Source: Cyanobacteria bacterium UBA1221 (GTDB lineage Bacteria > Cyanobacteriota > Vampirovibrionia > Gastranaerophilales > Gastranaerophilaceae). Taken from it: a stretch of DNA of 18,062 bases. The stretch covers positions 10,911 through 28,972 of the forward strand of contig DBXD01000019.1 of assembly GCA_002309425.1 (NCBI GenBank), read 5' to 3'. The notes under the pieces were generated by a model. That model saw nothing but the letters and a program-made list of their open reading frames with translations, searched no databases and was not told the DNA's origin. Of this stretch, positions 7,350-13,888 are shown piece after piece (the first letter of the stretch is position 1; the number at the start of each line of letters is the position of its first letter). The translations under genes and the position numbers were made by a program.

Positions 7350-7429
7350 GTAGGGTGTGCAAAGTGCAGTGTGTACACCAAAATTATTGAATAGATTCAG
7401 GTAGGCACATTTCATTTTGCCCACCCTGC
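7350..7429. repeat. Double-hairpin palindromic repeat, copy B (inverted relative to copy A)
   Basis: The same design as copy A but on the other strand. Minus-strand ends are GCAGGGTGGG (7420-7429) and CACACCCTAC (7350-7359). Internal imperfect hairpins are GGTGTGCA/TGTACACC and GGTAGGCA/TGCCCACC, with an AT-rich middle of about 20 nt. GGGTGGGCAAAA plus TGAA is shared with copy A. It is more diverged and lies between two convergent genes, ending 3 nt before the stop codon of the next one, where it could act as a shared terminator. Confidence 0.65.
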
Positions 7430-7432
7430 TTG

Positions 7433-7852
7433 CTACACAAAAAACTTTTTCATTAAAGGATTACATTGGCCTTCCCATTGACTAACTCTACAATATGGGG
7501 ATTCGGAGTTTTGATTTAAAGCTGCTTTGTACAATTCCGCAAGGTCAAAATTATACTGTGCATCTTTCAAATTCCATAACGCTTGTCGGCATTTGCATGT
7601 TCCGTTATCTTTATAGTCGTATATTCTGAAATCTATATATTCTTCAAATTTGTTTGGAACATCCGCATGATGAATTTCTACAACATTCATATGTCCGTTA
7701 TTTCTTAATTTATTTACTTGCTGTAATGCCTGATCTCCGGATACTTTTGGGGTGCCGTTTGCCAAAAAAGCAACATCTTCCTGAGCGTTAGTATAAGTGA
7801 TAATTGAAGTGAAAGAGGGAGCAAAATTTATTGTTTGAATTTTGTTTAACAT
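7433..7852 (-). CDS. Small protein of unknown function, paralogue of the upstream gene (APSFTS N-terminus)
   Basis: 139 residues, no known domain. It shares with the gene just upstream (7879-8295) a nearly identical N-terminus, MLNKIQTINFAPSFTS here, and a core: LRNNG (69-73), then IYDY and G, then QALWN (106-110), then Y.FDLAELYKAA (116-126). The pair therefore arose by tandem duplication. No signal peptide or membrane segment is seen. Four cysteines (two in CKC) and two histidines (HH) give a mild metal-binding look that the paralogue lacks. AAGGAG lies 8 nt before the ATG, and the gap to the paralogue is 26 nt, so they form one transcript. The conserved N-terminus of two otherwise diverged proteins suggests a targeting or binding tag. 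Function unknown. Confidence 0.7.
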   Translation of the reverse strand: MLNKIQTINFAPSFTSIITYTNAQEDVAFLANGTPKVSGDQALQQVNKLRNNGHMNVVEIHHADVPNKFEEYIDFRIYDYKDNGTCKCRQALWNLKDAQYNFDLAELYKAALNQNSESPYCRVSQWEGQCNPLMKKFFV

Positions 7853-7878
7853 AGTATTTCTCCTTTTTCTTTAAAATG

Positions 7879-8295
7879 TTAATTTTGTGTGCCAAGCCAT
7901 ATCTCATTTATTATAGGATCATATGGTATTGTTGTAGTTGTAACCCAGCAATCGGTGTCTTCCGGAACTTCCTGGCTTTTTGCAATATCATATATTTTAC
8001 TCAGATCATATGTGTAACCGTTCTTTGCTGACATTGTGTTCCATGTTGCCTGTTTCACACTTCCGTTGGGTTCATATATTGTGAGTCTTACGTCGTCTTG
8101 TTTATAGGGTTCTGTTTTGACAGTTATTGCTACAATATCATCTTTTCCGTTGTTTCGTAGTGCTTCTGTTTGCTCAAATGCTCTTATAGCAGTTTCATAA
8201 CCATTCCCTGCCAAGTGTTTTGCAACTGCATATGACATATTAACGGTGGAAGTAAATGAGGGTGCAGAATTTACTGCCTGAATTTTGTTTAACAT
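7879..8295 (-). CDS. Small protein of unknown function, first of the paralogous APSFTS pair
   Basis: 138 residues from the ATG at 8295. A TTG two codons earlier (8301) is less likely because AAGGAG (about 8305-8310) sits 9 nt before the ATG and only 3 nt before the TTG. The N-terminus MLNKIQAVNSAPSFTS matches the downstream paralogue. Other shared features are EALRNNG, RLTIYEPNGSVKQATWN and YTYDLSKIYDIA. Predicted as a soluble alpha/beta protein, it ends in a Trp/Thr-rich tail (CWVTTTTIPYDP). No catalytic motif is visible. It diverges from the 8459 gene across a 163-nt AT-rich gap, so the two could share regulation. I do not recognise the family. Confidence 0.7.
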   Translation of the reverse strand: MLNKIQAVNSAPSFTSTVNMSYAVAKHLAGNGYETAIRAFEQTEALRNNGKDDIVAITVKTEPYKQDDVRLTIYEPNGSVKQATWNTMSAKNGYTYDLSKIYDIAKSQEVPEDTDCWVTTTTIPYDPIINEIWLGTQN

Positions 8296-8458
8296 GTACA
8301 AATTCTCCTTTTCTCTTGTATGTTTGTATAAAATTCAGAAATATCTGTTTTTGCTAATATGTTAAGAACTGTTACAAATAACAAAAATGAGGCAATTTTA
8401 CGATTTAAAAATACTTTTTATACATGTGTGGTTGTAGTTATATGGTTGGTGAAAATTT

Positions 8459-9319
8459 ATGGTTGATGCAGTTACATTAGATGCAAGATTAAAAACTGAG
8501 TCCGCTAATGCTTCGCAGGTATTAGAACAAAAGTTTCAGGAAGTAAAAGATAAGCAGGGCTTTTTGGGCTCAGCTTGGAATAAAGTTAAAGAAGTCGGCG
8601 GATTCGGAGTTAGTGAAAAAGATTGTAAGTCTATGCTTGAAAAATATAACAAGGGAGAAATTTCTTTTGACGAGGCTGTTAGTTATTTAAACAAGTATGA
8701 CAAAAGGCAGTCCAACTCATCCGAGTTGGCTGCAAATATTGTGACAGGTGTTGCGGCTATTGCGGCAGCTACCTGTCTTGTTACGGGTCCTATCGGATGG
8801 CTTGCGGCACTGGCAATAGGTGCTCCTGTAGGAGCTGCCGTTAAGACGGGTGTAAAAGTATTAGACAGGGCTACAAATGATGTTGATGGCGATGAATTTG
8901 ATAAAAAACAAATGACCAAAGATGCGATATCGGGTGCGGTTACAGGCTTAACCAGTGCGGTATCCTCGGGTGTCGGCGCCGGTATAAGAGAAGGAAGTTT
9001 TAAGCTCGCAGTATCAAACGGAGCAAAATGCGGTGCAAAGTGCGGTGCAGTTGCTGGTGCAACGAGTTACACTACCGACGTGATGTTGGATGAGAATAAA
9101 CAGTTTGACTTTAATGACTTTATGTCAACGACTGTTACTTCAGCGTTTGTTTCCGGCACGGTTGGCGGTGTTGTCGGTGCCGGAATGTACGGACTTTCAA
9201 ATAACGTGGGGAAAGAAGTTTCAAAATCCGTAAAACAAACGATTATAGATGATTCAACATCCAGTTCTTCAAGAAAAATTTTAGGTCTGGAAGAAAGGTA
9301 TGCTCTTTCTATAGCATAA
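8459..9319 (+). CDS. Gly/Ala-rich protein resembling the pre-toxin region of polymorphic toxins; no toxin domain
   Basis: 286 residues. Residues 1-85 are predicted helical and charged (ASQVLEQKFQEVKDKQG, then DEAVSYLNKY). Residues 88-130 form a strongly hydrophobic Gly/Ala stretch (AANIVTGVAAIAAATCLVTG, then PIGWLAALAIGAP), and 155-250 contain several glycine-zipper runs (AISGAVTGLTSAVSSGVGAG, GAKCGAKCGAVAG, VSGTVGGVVGAG). This layout, with the KDAISGAVTG motif, resembles linker/pre-toxin regions of Rhs- or LXG-type toxins. The tail (SSSSRKILGLEERYALSIA) shows no nuclease or other toxin motif, so it may be a truncated toxin, a secreted effector or a membrane-active protein. No Sec signal is seen. 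The ribosome-binding site is weak (GGTG, about 8 nt upstream), so the start is moderately sure. A short internal DNA repeat encodes GAKCGAKCG. Function inferred only. Confidence 0.7.
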   Translation: MVDAVTLDARLKTESANASQVLEQKFQEVKDKQGFLGSAWNKVKEVGGFGVSEKDCKSMLEKYNKGEISFDEAVSYLNKYDKRQSNSSELAANIVTGVAAIAAATCLVTGPIGWLAALAIGAPVGAAVKTGVKVLDRATNDVDGDEFDKKQMTKDAISGAVTGLTSAVSSGVGAGIREGSFKLAVSNGAKCGAKCGAVAGATSYTTDVMLDENKQFDFNDFMSTTVTSAFVSGTVGGVVGAGMYGLSNNVGKEVSKSVKQTIIDDSTSSSSRKILGLEERYALSIA

Positions 9320-9365
9320 GACCTGTAAAGCTGTCATACTTAATCCTTAATCCTGCACTACTAAA

Positions 9366-9396
9366 AAAATAGGGGCAAAATTAATGCCCCTATTTT
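9366..9396. terminator. Bidirectional intrinsic terminator
   Basis: AAAATAGGGGCA (9366-9377) and TGCCCCTATTTT (9385-9396) form a perfect 12-bp stem with a 7-nt loop, with T-rich sequence after it on both strands. It separates two convergent genes and can serve both. Confidence 0.9.
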
Positions 9397-9414
9397 ATTT
9401 GTTTTAATCTGACT

Positions 9415-9804
9415 TTATGCTTCTGCCATGTTTGCACTGTCGAGGAATACATTAGCAACGTTATCCGGCAAAACTACCGCTTTTAATTGTTGGTCTGACG
9501 GATGCTTTCTTGTTTCCCAAGTATCACGTATATCAAAAATAGCTATTAAAGCCCGTTTCCCGCTTTCCAAAACCACCGGAATGAGTGCAATAGCTTTGGT
9601 TATTTGTTTTGAAGAGGGCATTTTAAACCCTTTGATTGCGGGATTTCCGAATAGCATGTCCATATCACAGGTACAATAGGTGTCCTGATTCGGTACACGT
9701 TCAAACTTACCACATTCGGGGCAAATGCTAAATTCATTTTTCCGCGGTTGAACTAAGAATATGGGCTGTCCGCATGTTGCTCCTACCGGAATATTGTCTG
9801 TCAT
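9415..9804 (-). CDS. Small cysteine-rich (zinc-ribbon-like) protein, function unknown
   Basis: 129 residues, not recognised. Cysteines at 11, 28, 31 (CPEC), 44 and 46 (CTC) suggest a zinc-ribbon-type fold in the first 47 residues. The next segment, KQITKAIALIPVVLESGKRALIAIFDIRDTW in full (about 66-96), alternates hydrophobic residues as in a beta-rich domain. The protein ends in a short acidic tail. The start is well supported by AGGAGG 9 nt before the ATG. It stands alone between a shared terminator and the ribE promoter, divergent from ribE. No DNA-binding or catalytic motif can be named. Confidence 0.7.
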   Translation of the reverse strand: MTDNIPVGATCGQPIFLVQPRKNEFSICPECGKFERVPNQDTYCTCDMDMLFGNPAIKGFKMPSSKQITKAIALIPVVLESGKRALIAIFDIRDTWETRKHPSDQQLKAVVLPDNVANVFLDSANMAEA

Positions 9805-9920
9805 AGATTTTTACCTCCTGCACTAAAACTGTCTATACTCTATTAAAGTAACATCTTGAAAATTTTTTGCGTTTTTTTACATATATTTGAACTTTTGTAA
9901 ACTGTTCAGGTTTGTATTTA

Positions 9921-9929
9921 TGTTATAAT
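9921..9929 (+). promoter_or_regulatory. Extended -10 promoter of ribE, probably leaderless
   Basis: TGTTATAAT is a perfect TGnTATAAT ending 6 nt before the ATG at 9936. No Shine-Dalgarno sequence precedes that ATG. No FMN-riboswitch-like sequence lies in the 130 nt upstream, so this riboflavin operon does not appear to have the usual leader control. Confidence 0.6.
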
Positions 9930-9935
9930 AATTCT

Positions 9936-10577
9936 ATGTTTACGGGTATTATAGAAGAAATCGGAAAAATTGCGGAATATACAAAACTGTCGGACGGTGC
10001 AAGATTGAAAATATCTTGTAAAGAAATTCTTGATGATATAAAGATTGGCGACAGTGTTTCCGTAAATGGCTGCTGTCAGACGGTTGTTGAGTTTACGAAA
10101 GACTATTTTATTGCGGATATAAGCGAAGAAACTCTGAAAGTAACTAATTTCGGTGACATAAAATCAGGATATTCGGTAAATCTTGAAAGGGCATTGACTC
10201 CGACAACACGTATGGGCGGACACATTGTACAGGGACATATTGATTGCACAGGAAAACTTATTTCGGTTGAAAAAATGTCAGGATTTTACAATATGAGGTT
10301 TGAAATTCCCGAAAAAAATACAAGGTATGTTGTTAATAAAGGTTCGATTGCGGTAAACGGAATAAGCTTGACGGTCGCAAATATGGAAAATAATATTTTT
10401 TCCGTTGCTGTTATTCCTCATACTTATTCCGGTACAACATTAGCAAAACTGAATATCGGGGAATCCGTAAATATTGAAACAGATATACTCGGCAGGTATG
10501 TTGAAAAATTTTTATCATCAGACAATAATAGTAGTAAGTTAAGCGAAAACTTTTTGAGGGAAAACGGTTTTATATAA
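9936..10577 (+). CDS. ribE: Riboflavin synthase, alpha chain
   Basis: Catalyses the last step of riboflavin synthesis, dismutation of two 6,7-dimethyl-8-ribityllumazine molecules. 213 residues from ATG 9936; a longer TTG-initiated frame from 9912 would overlap the -10 box, and the family almost always begins MFTGIIEE, as here. Two lumazine-binding beta-barrel halves are visible. The first has SVSVNGCCQTV (40-50) and VNLERAL (81-87); the second has GGHIVQGHID (94-103), GSIAVNGISLTV (136-147) and VNIETDILGRYVEK (178-191). A poorly conserved tail rich in Ser and Asn follows. The stop codon directly abuts the ribBA start, so the two are translationally coupled. The symbol follows the E. coli ribE/ribC naming for the alpha chain. 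Confidence 0.96.
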   Translation: MFTGIIEEIGKIAEYTKLSDGARLKISCKEILDDIKIGDSVSVNGCCQTVVEFTKDYFIADISEETLKVTNFGDIKSGYSVNLERALTPTTRMGGHIVQGHIDCTGKLISVEKMSGFYNMRFEIPEKNTRYVVNKGSIAVNGISLTVANMENNIFSVAVIPHTYSGTTLAKLNIGESVNIETDILGRYVEKFLSSDNNSSKLSENFLRENGFI

Positions 10578-11786
10578 ATGGACGATTTCAGATTTGATAA
10601 CATAGAAGATGCCATAGAAGATTTTAAAAACGGGAAAATGCTGATTGTTGCCGATGATGAAGATCGTGAAAATGAGGGTGATATTATTTGCTCCGGTCAA
10701 ATGGTTACTCCCGAAGTTATAAATTTTATGGCTCGAGAAGCAGGCGGACTCATTTGCCTTGCAATATCAAATGAGATTGCCGAGAAACTGAATTTGCCCC
10801 AGATGGTTGAGCAAAACAGCGAATCTATGAAAACCGCATTTACGGTCAGCATAGATGCCGATGAAAAATACGGAGTAACAACTGGAATTTCGGCATATGA
10901 CAGAGCAAAAACCGTTGAAGTCGCATTGGCTCCTGATGCCATACCGTCTGATTTAAGACGGCCCGGACATTTGTTCCCGTGTGTTGCCAGAAAAGGCGGA
11001 GTGCTGCAAAGAACGGGACATACCGAAACGGTAGTTGATTTGGCAAGACTATGCGGTCATACTCCTGCAGGTGTTATGTGCGAAATAATGACTCCTGACG
11101 GACATATGGCAAGACGTGATTTTTTGAGAAAATTCGCGGATGAACATAATATCAAATTTATTTCGGTTGCCGAACTTATTGCGTACAGGCTGAAATCTGA
11201 AAAACTGGTTGTAAGAGAGGCGGAGGCTGATTTGCCGACAAAATACGGCCATTTCAGGATATATGGCTATGTAAATAAATTAACAGGAGAAGAACACGTT
11301 GCTCTGGTAAAAGATGACGGCAGCGGTAAGATACCTATGGTTCGAGTCCACAGCGAATGTTTGACGGGTGATATTTTCCACAGTCTTAAATGTGACTGTA
11401 ATTCTCAGTTACACGGTGCTTTGAGAATGATTGAAGAATACGGCAGAGGGGCTGTTGTATATATGAGAGGCCATGAAGGAAGAGGCATCGGAATTGTCAA
11501 CAAAATAAAAGCCTATAAACTTCAGGAAGAAGGGCAGGATACCATACAGGCAAACTTATCTCTCGGATTTAAAGCGGATTTGAGAGATTACGGTATAGGT
11601 GCGCAAATAATAAGAGATATAGGTTATAATAAATTTAATCTGATAACAAACAATCCGAAAAAAATAGTAGGTTTGAAAGGGTACGGCTTGATTGTTAATG
11701 ATATAGTGAAAGTTCAGTCAGAGGTGACAGAATACAACAGGTATTACCTTGACACTAAAAAAGAAAAAATGCATCATACCATATAG
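10578..11786 (+). CDS. ribBA: Bifunctional 3,4-dihydroxy-2-butanone 4-phosphate synthase / GTP cyclohydrolase II
   Basis: 402 residues that supply both starting compounds of riboflavin synthesis. The N-terminal half (about 1-205) makes 3,4-dihydroxy-2-butanone 4-phosphate from ribulose 5-phosphate, with DDEDRENEGD (26-35) carrying the acidic active-site residues, GHLFPCVARKGG (130-141) and RTGHTE (145-150). The C-terminal half opens the GTP imidazole ring, with zinc cysteines C261, C272 and C274 (HSECLTGD, KCDCNSQ), RGHEGRGIG (297-305) and the substrate-site run up to NNPKKIVGLKGYG (358-370). Both domains look intact. It begins at the base after the ribE stop codon and has no strong ribosome-binding site of its own. 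ribD and ribH, needed for the middle steps, are not in the window. Confidence 0.96.
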   Translation: MDDFRFDNIEDAIEDFKNGKMLIVADDEDRENEGDIICSGQMVTPEVINFMAREAGGLICLAISNEIAEKLNLPQMVEQNSESMKTAFTVSIDADEKYGVTTGISAYDRAKTVEVALAPDAIPSDLRRPGHLFPCVARKGGVLQRTGHTETVVDLARLCGHTPAGVMCEIMTPDGHMARRDFLRKFADEHNIKFISVAELIAYRLKSEKLVVREAEADLPTKYGHFRIYGYVNKLTGEEHVALVKDDGSGKIPMVRVHSECLTGDIFHSLKCDCNSQLHGALRMIEEYGRGAVVYMRGHEGRGIGIVNKIKAYKLQEEGQDTIQANLSLGFKADLRDYGIGAQIIRDIGYNKFNLITNNPKKIVGLKGYGLIVNDIVKVQSEVTEYNRYYLDTKKEKMHHTI

Positions 11787-11813
11787 ATGATGCAAATTTC
11801 CGAAAGGATAAAT

Positions 11814-12800
11814 ATGGTTATAAATTACGAAACAGGATTACTTACAAAAGATTGTTATACGGCGTTTGAGCCGATATATAATGATTTTAAAGAGTGCGCG
11901 GTTCAGGAATACAAGTTTGAATTGCCGCCGCTTGATTACAGTAATTTTCTCGATGCAGTTGAAAAAGACCTGATAAAATGTATTGTTCTTTTTGAAAATT
12001 CTATTCCGGCAGCTTTTTTAATCTACACAACATCAATCTCCGAAGCCGTTGAACTGAACATAATTCACTCTTACAGGATGGAGAATGCAGAAGAGCACAG
12101 CCACTACTTAATCGGTGAATTTTTGCGTCTGACAAAACAGGACAGAGCCGATAAAGTTGTATGTTATCCTATGCTCGGAAGTCAAAAATTGTTAATAAAT
12201 GAAGTTGCCCAATTCGGATTTAAATTCATAGGTATTGTTGTTTTGCGGTTTATGATGTTTGGAACGGCATCAAGAGAAATTCTTGTCGGTGCAAATATTC
12301 CGGAAATTGAAGCAGGGTACAAAGTAGTTGAGTGGTCTGATGAGTATTACGGATACGCTGTGAATATAATTCGTGAAGCTTTTGAAAACAGTGCGGATGC
12401 TCTGTTTGACCCGAGATTTAAATCAGATAAAGGGGTAAGAGATATACTTACAAAAATTACGGAAAATGTATATGCCGAATTTTTACCTCAGGCATCTTCT
12501 GTTCTTTTGTATGAAGATGAGCCTGTCGGGATTTGTATGATGAATTTAACGGGCGGAAGTATTGCAAATATCCCGTTGTTTGGTATCAAAAGAGAACATC
12601 AGGGTAAAGGATTATCAAAATATCTGCTTGATAAATCTATTAAAAAGCTTATATGGATGACGGATAACGGAGAACGTCCGATAACGGAAGTTAATACTAC
12701 AACTGAAACTAATAATTTCCAGGCATTGAATATGTACAGAAATGTCGGATTTAAAGAGGATTACAATTATCCGCAGGCGTATTTGCCGATTAAATACTAG
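11814..12800 (+). CDS. GNAT-family acetyltransferase, probably two GNAT folds
   Basis: About 328 residues. The C-terminal half carries the GNAT acetyl-CoA loop GIKREHQGKGLSKYLL (about 257-272; R-x-x-Q-G-x-G). It is followed by NTTTETNNFQALNMYRNVGF (about 294-313), the typical strand-helix end with N-x-x-x-x-x-x-Y-x-x-x-G-F. The N-terminal half looks like a degenerate second GNAT fold without a clear CoA loop. Substrate unknown. The frame also offers an ATG at 11787, immediately after the ribBA stop codon, but AAAGGA at 11803-11808 sits 5 nt before the ATG at 11814, which I prefer. It lies inside the ribE-ribBA-thrC-tRNA-nucleotidyltransferase run, with 20 nt to thrC; this does not explain its role. 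Confidence 0.8.
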   Translation: MVINYETGLLTKDCYTAFEPIYNDFKECAVQEYKFELPPLDYSNFLDAVEKDLIKCIVLFENSIPAAFLIYTTSISEAVELNIIHSYRMENAEEHSHYLIGEFLRLTKQDRADKVVCYPMLGSQKLLINEVAQFGFKFIGIVVLRFMMFGTASREILVGANIPEIEAGYKVVEWSDEYYGYAVNIIREAFENSADALFDPRFKSDKGVRDILTKITENVYAEFLPQASSVLLYEDEPVGICMMNLTGGSIANIPLFGIKREHQGKGLSKYLLDKSIKKLIWMTDNGERPITEVNTTTETNNFQALNMYRNVGFKEDYNYPQAYLPIKY

Positions 12801-12820
12801 AGAATAATGGAGAAGTATGA

Positions 12821-13873
12821 ATGTATTATAAAGGATTAATAAACAAATACAGAGAATATTTACCTGTAAATGAAAACACGCCGGTTGTTACCCTGAATGA
12901 GGGTAATACCCCGCTTATAAAAGCTGATAATCTTGCAAAAAAAATAGGTCTTGATGCCGAGATTTATCTTAAATTTGAGGGATGTAATCCGACCGGAAGT
13001 TTTAAAGACCGCGGTATGACTATGGCGGTTACGAAGGCAAAAGAATCCGGTTCAGGTGCTATTATCTGTGCCTCAACAGGTAATACTTCGGCTTCGGCTG
13101 CGGCATATGGGGCAAGAGCAGGTTTAAAAACATTTGTGCTTATTCCTGACGGATATATTGCTCTGGGTAAATTATCTCAGGCAATGATGTATGGTGCTGA
13201 AATTATTGCAATACAGGGTAATTTCGATGAAGCTCTGGAATTTGTCAGAAAAATTTCCGACAATTATCCGATAACACTTGTAAATTCCGTAAATCCGTAC
13301 AGAATTGAAGGCCAAAAGACAGGTGCGTTTGAAATTTGTGAGGCACTCGGGCAGGCTCCTGATTATCACTTTATTCCTGTAGGCAATGCGGGTAATATTA
13401 CCGCATACTGGAAGGGATATAAAGAATGGTTTGATTTAGGTAAAATTCCGTCAAAACCAAAGATGATGGGTTTTGAAGCAGAAGGTGCTGCCGCAATCGT
13501 TAGAGGTGAGAGAATCCTTCACCCTGAAACTGTCGCAACCGCAATCAGAATAGGAAATCCCGCAAGCTGGAAGCAGGCAGAAGCGGCCAGAGATGAAAGT
13601 AACGGTATGATTAACTGCGTTACGGATGAAGAAATCCTGAAAGCATATAAACTTTTGGCATCATCAGAAGGAGTCTTGTGTGAGCCGGCTAGTGCGGCGT
13701 CTGTTGCAGGATTGATGAAAGTAAAAAATCAGGTTCAGGCGGGGAGTAAGATTGTTTGTATCTTAACCGGTAACGGCTTAAAAGACCCTGATAATGCCAT
13801 CAAACATTCGTGCTGCGAAGTTAAAAAGACTGCTGCGGATATGAACGAAATTTTAAGAGTAATGAATATATAA
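12821..13873 (+). CDS. thrC: Threonine synthase
   Basis: PLP enzyme converting O-phosphohomoserine to threonine. 350 residues, the compact type found in many bacteria and cyanobacteria, lacking the long N-terminal domain of the E. coli/yeast type. Motifs are NEGNTPLI (26-33), GSFKDRG with the PLP lysine K62, the phosphate-anchoring ASTGNTSAS (about 89-97) and the Ser/Gly-rich C-terminal LCEPASAASVAG. GGAGAAG 5 nt before the ATG supports the start. The gene is 20 nt after the acetyltransferase and 15 nt before the tRNA nucleotidyltransferase. hom lies about 1.6 kb away on the opposite strand; thrB is not in the window. Threonine dehydratase is a relative, but the NEGNTPL start and overall pattern favour ThrC. 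Confidence 0.92.
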   Translation: MYYKGLINKYREYLPVNENTPVVTLNEGNTPLIKADNLAKKIGLDAEIYLKFEGCNPTGSFKDRGMTMAVTKAKESGSGAIICASTGNTSASAAAYGARAGLKTFVLIPDGYIALGKLSQAMMYGAEIIAIQGNFDEALEFVRKISDNYPITLVNSVNPYRIEGQKTGAFEICEALGQAPDYHFIPVGNAGNITAYWKGYKEWFDLGKIPSKPKMMGFEAEGAAAIVRGERILHPETVATAIRIGNPASWKQAEAARDESNGMINCVTDEEILKAYKLLASSEGVLCEPASAASVAGLMKVKNQVQAGSKIVCILTGNGLKDPDNAIKHSCCEVKKTAADMNEILRVMNI

Positions 13874-13888
13874 ATTCGGTAAAACGGG

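Noticed and set aside
6435..7429. Composite transposon or insertion sequence
   Set aside because: The flanking repeats look mobile-element-like, but the enclosed protein has no transposase motif and no target duplication is evident.
8296..8301. TTG start two codons upstream for the first APSFTS paralogue
   Set aside because: Spacing to AAGGAG would be only 3 nt, and the paralogue starts at the equivalent MLNKIQ methionine.
9912..9935. TTG start giving an 8-residue longer riboflavin synthase
   Set aside because: It would run through the extended -10 box, and the family begins at MFTG.
11787..11813. ATG immediately after the ribBA stop codon as the acetyltransferase start
   Set aside because: It has no ribosome-binding site, whereas AAAGGA sits 5 nt before the ATG at 11814. 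It remains possible through translational coupling.
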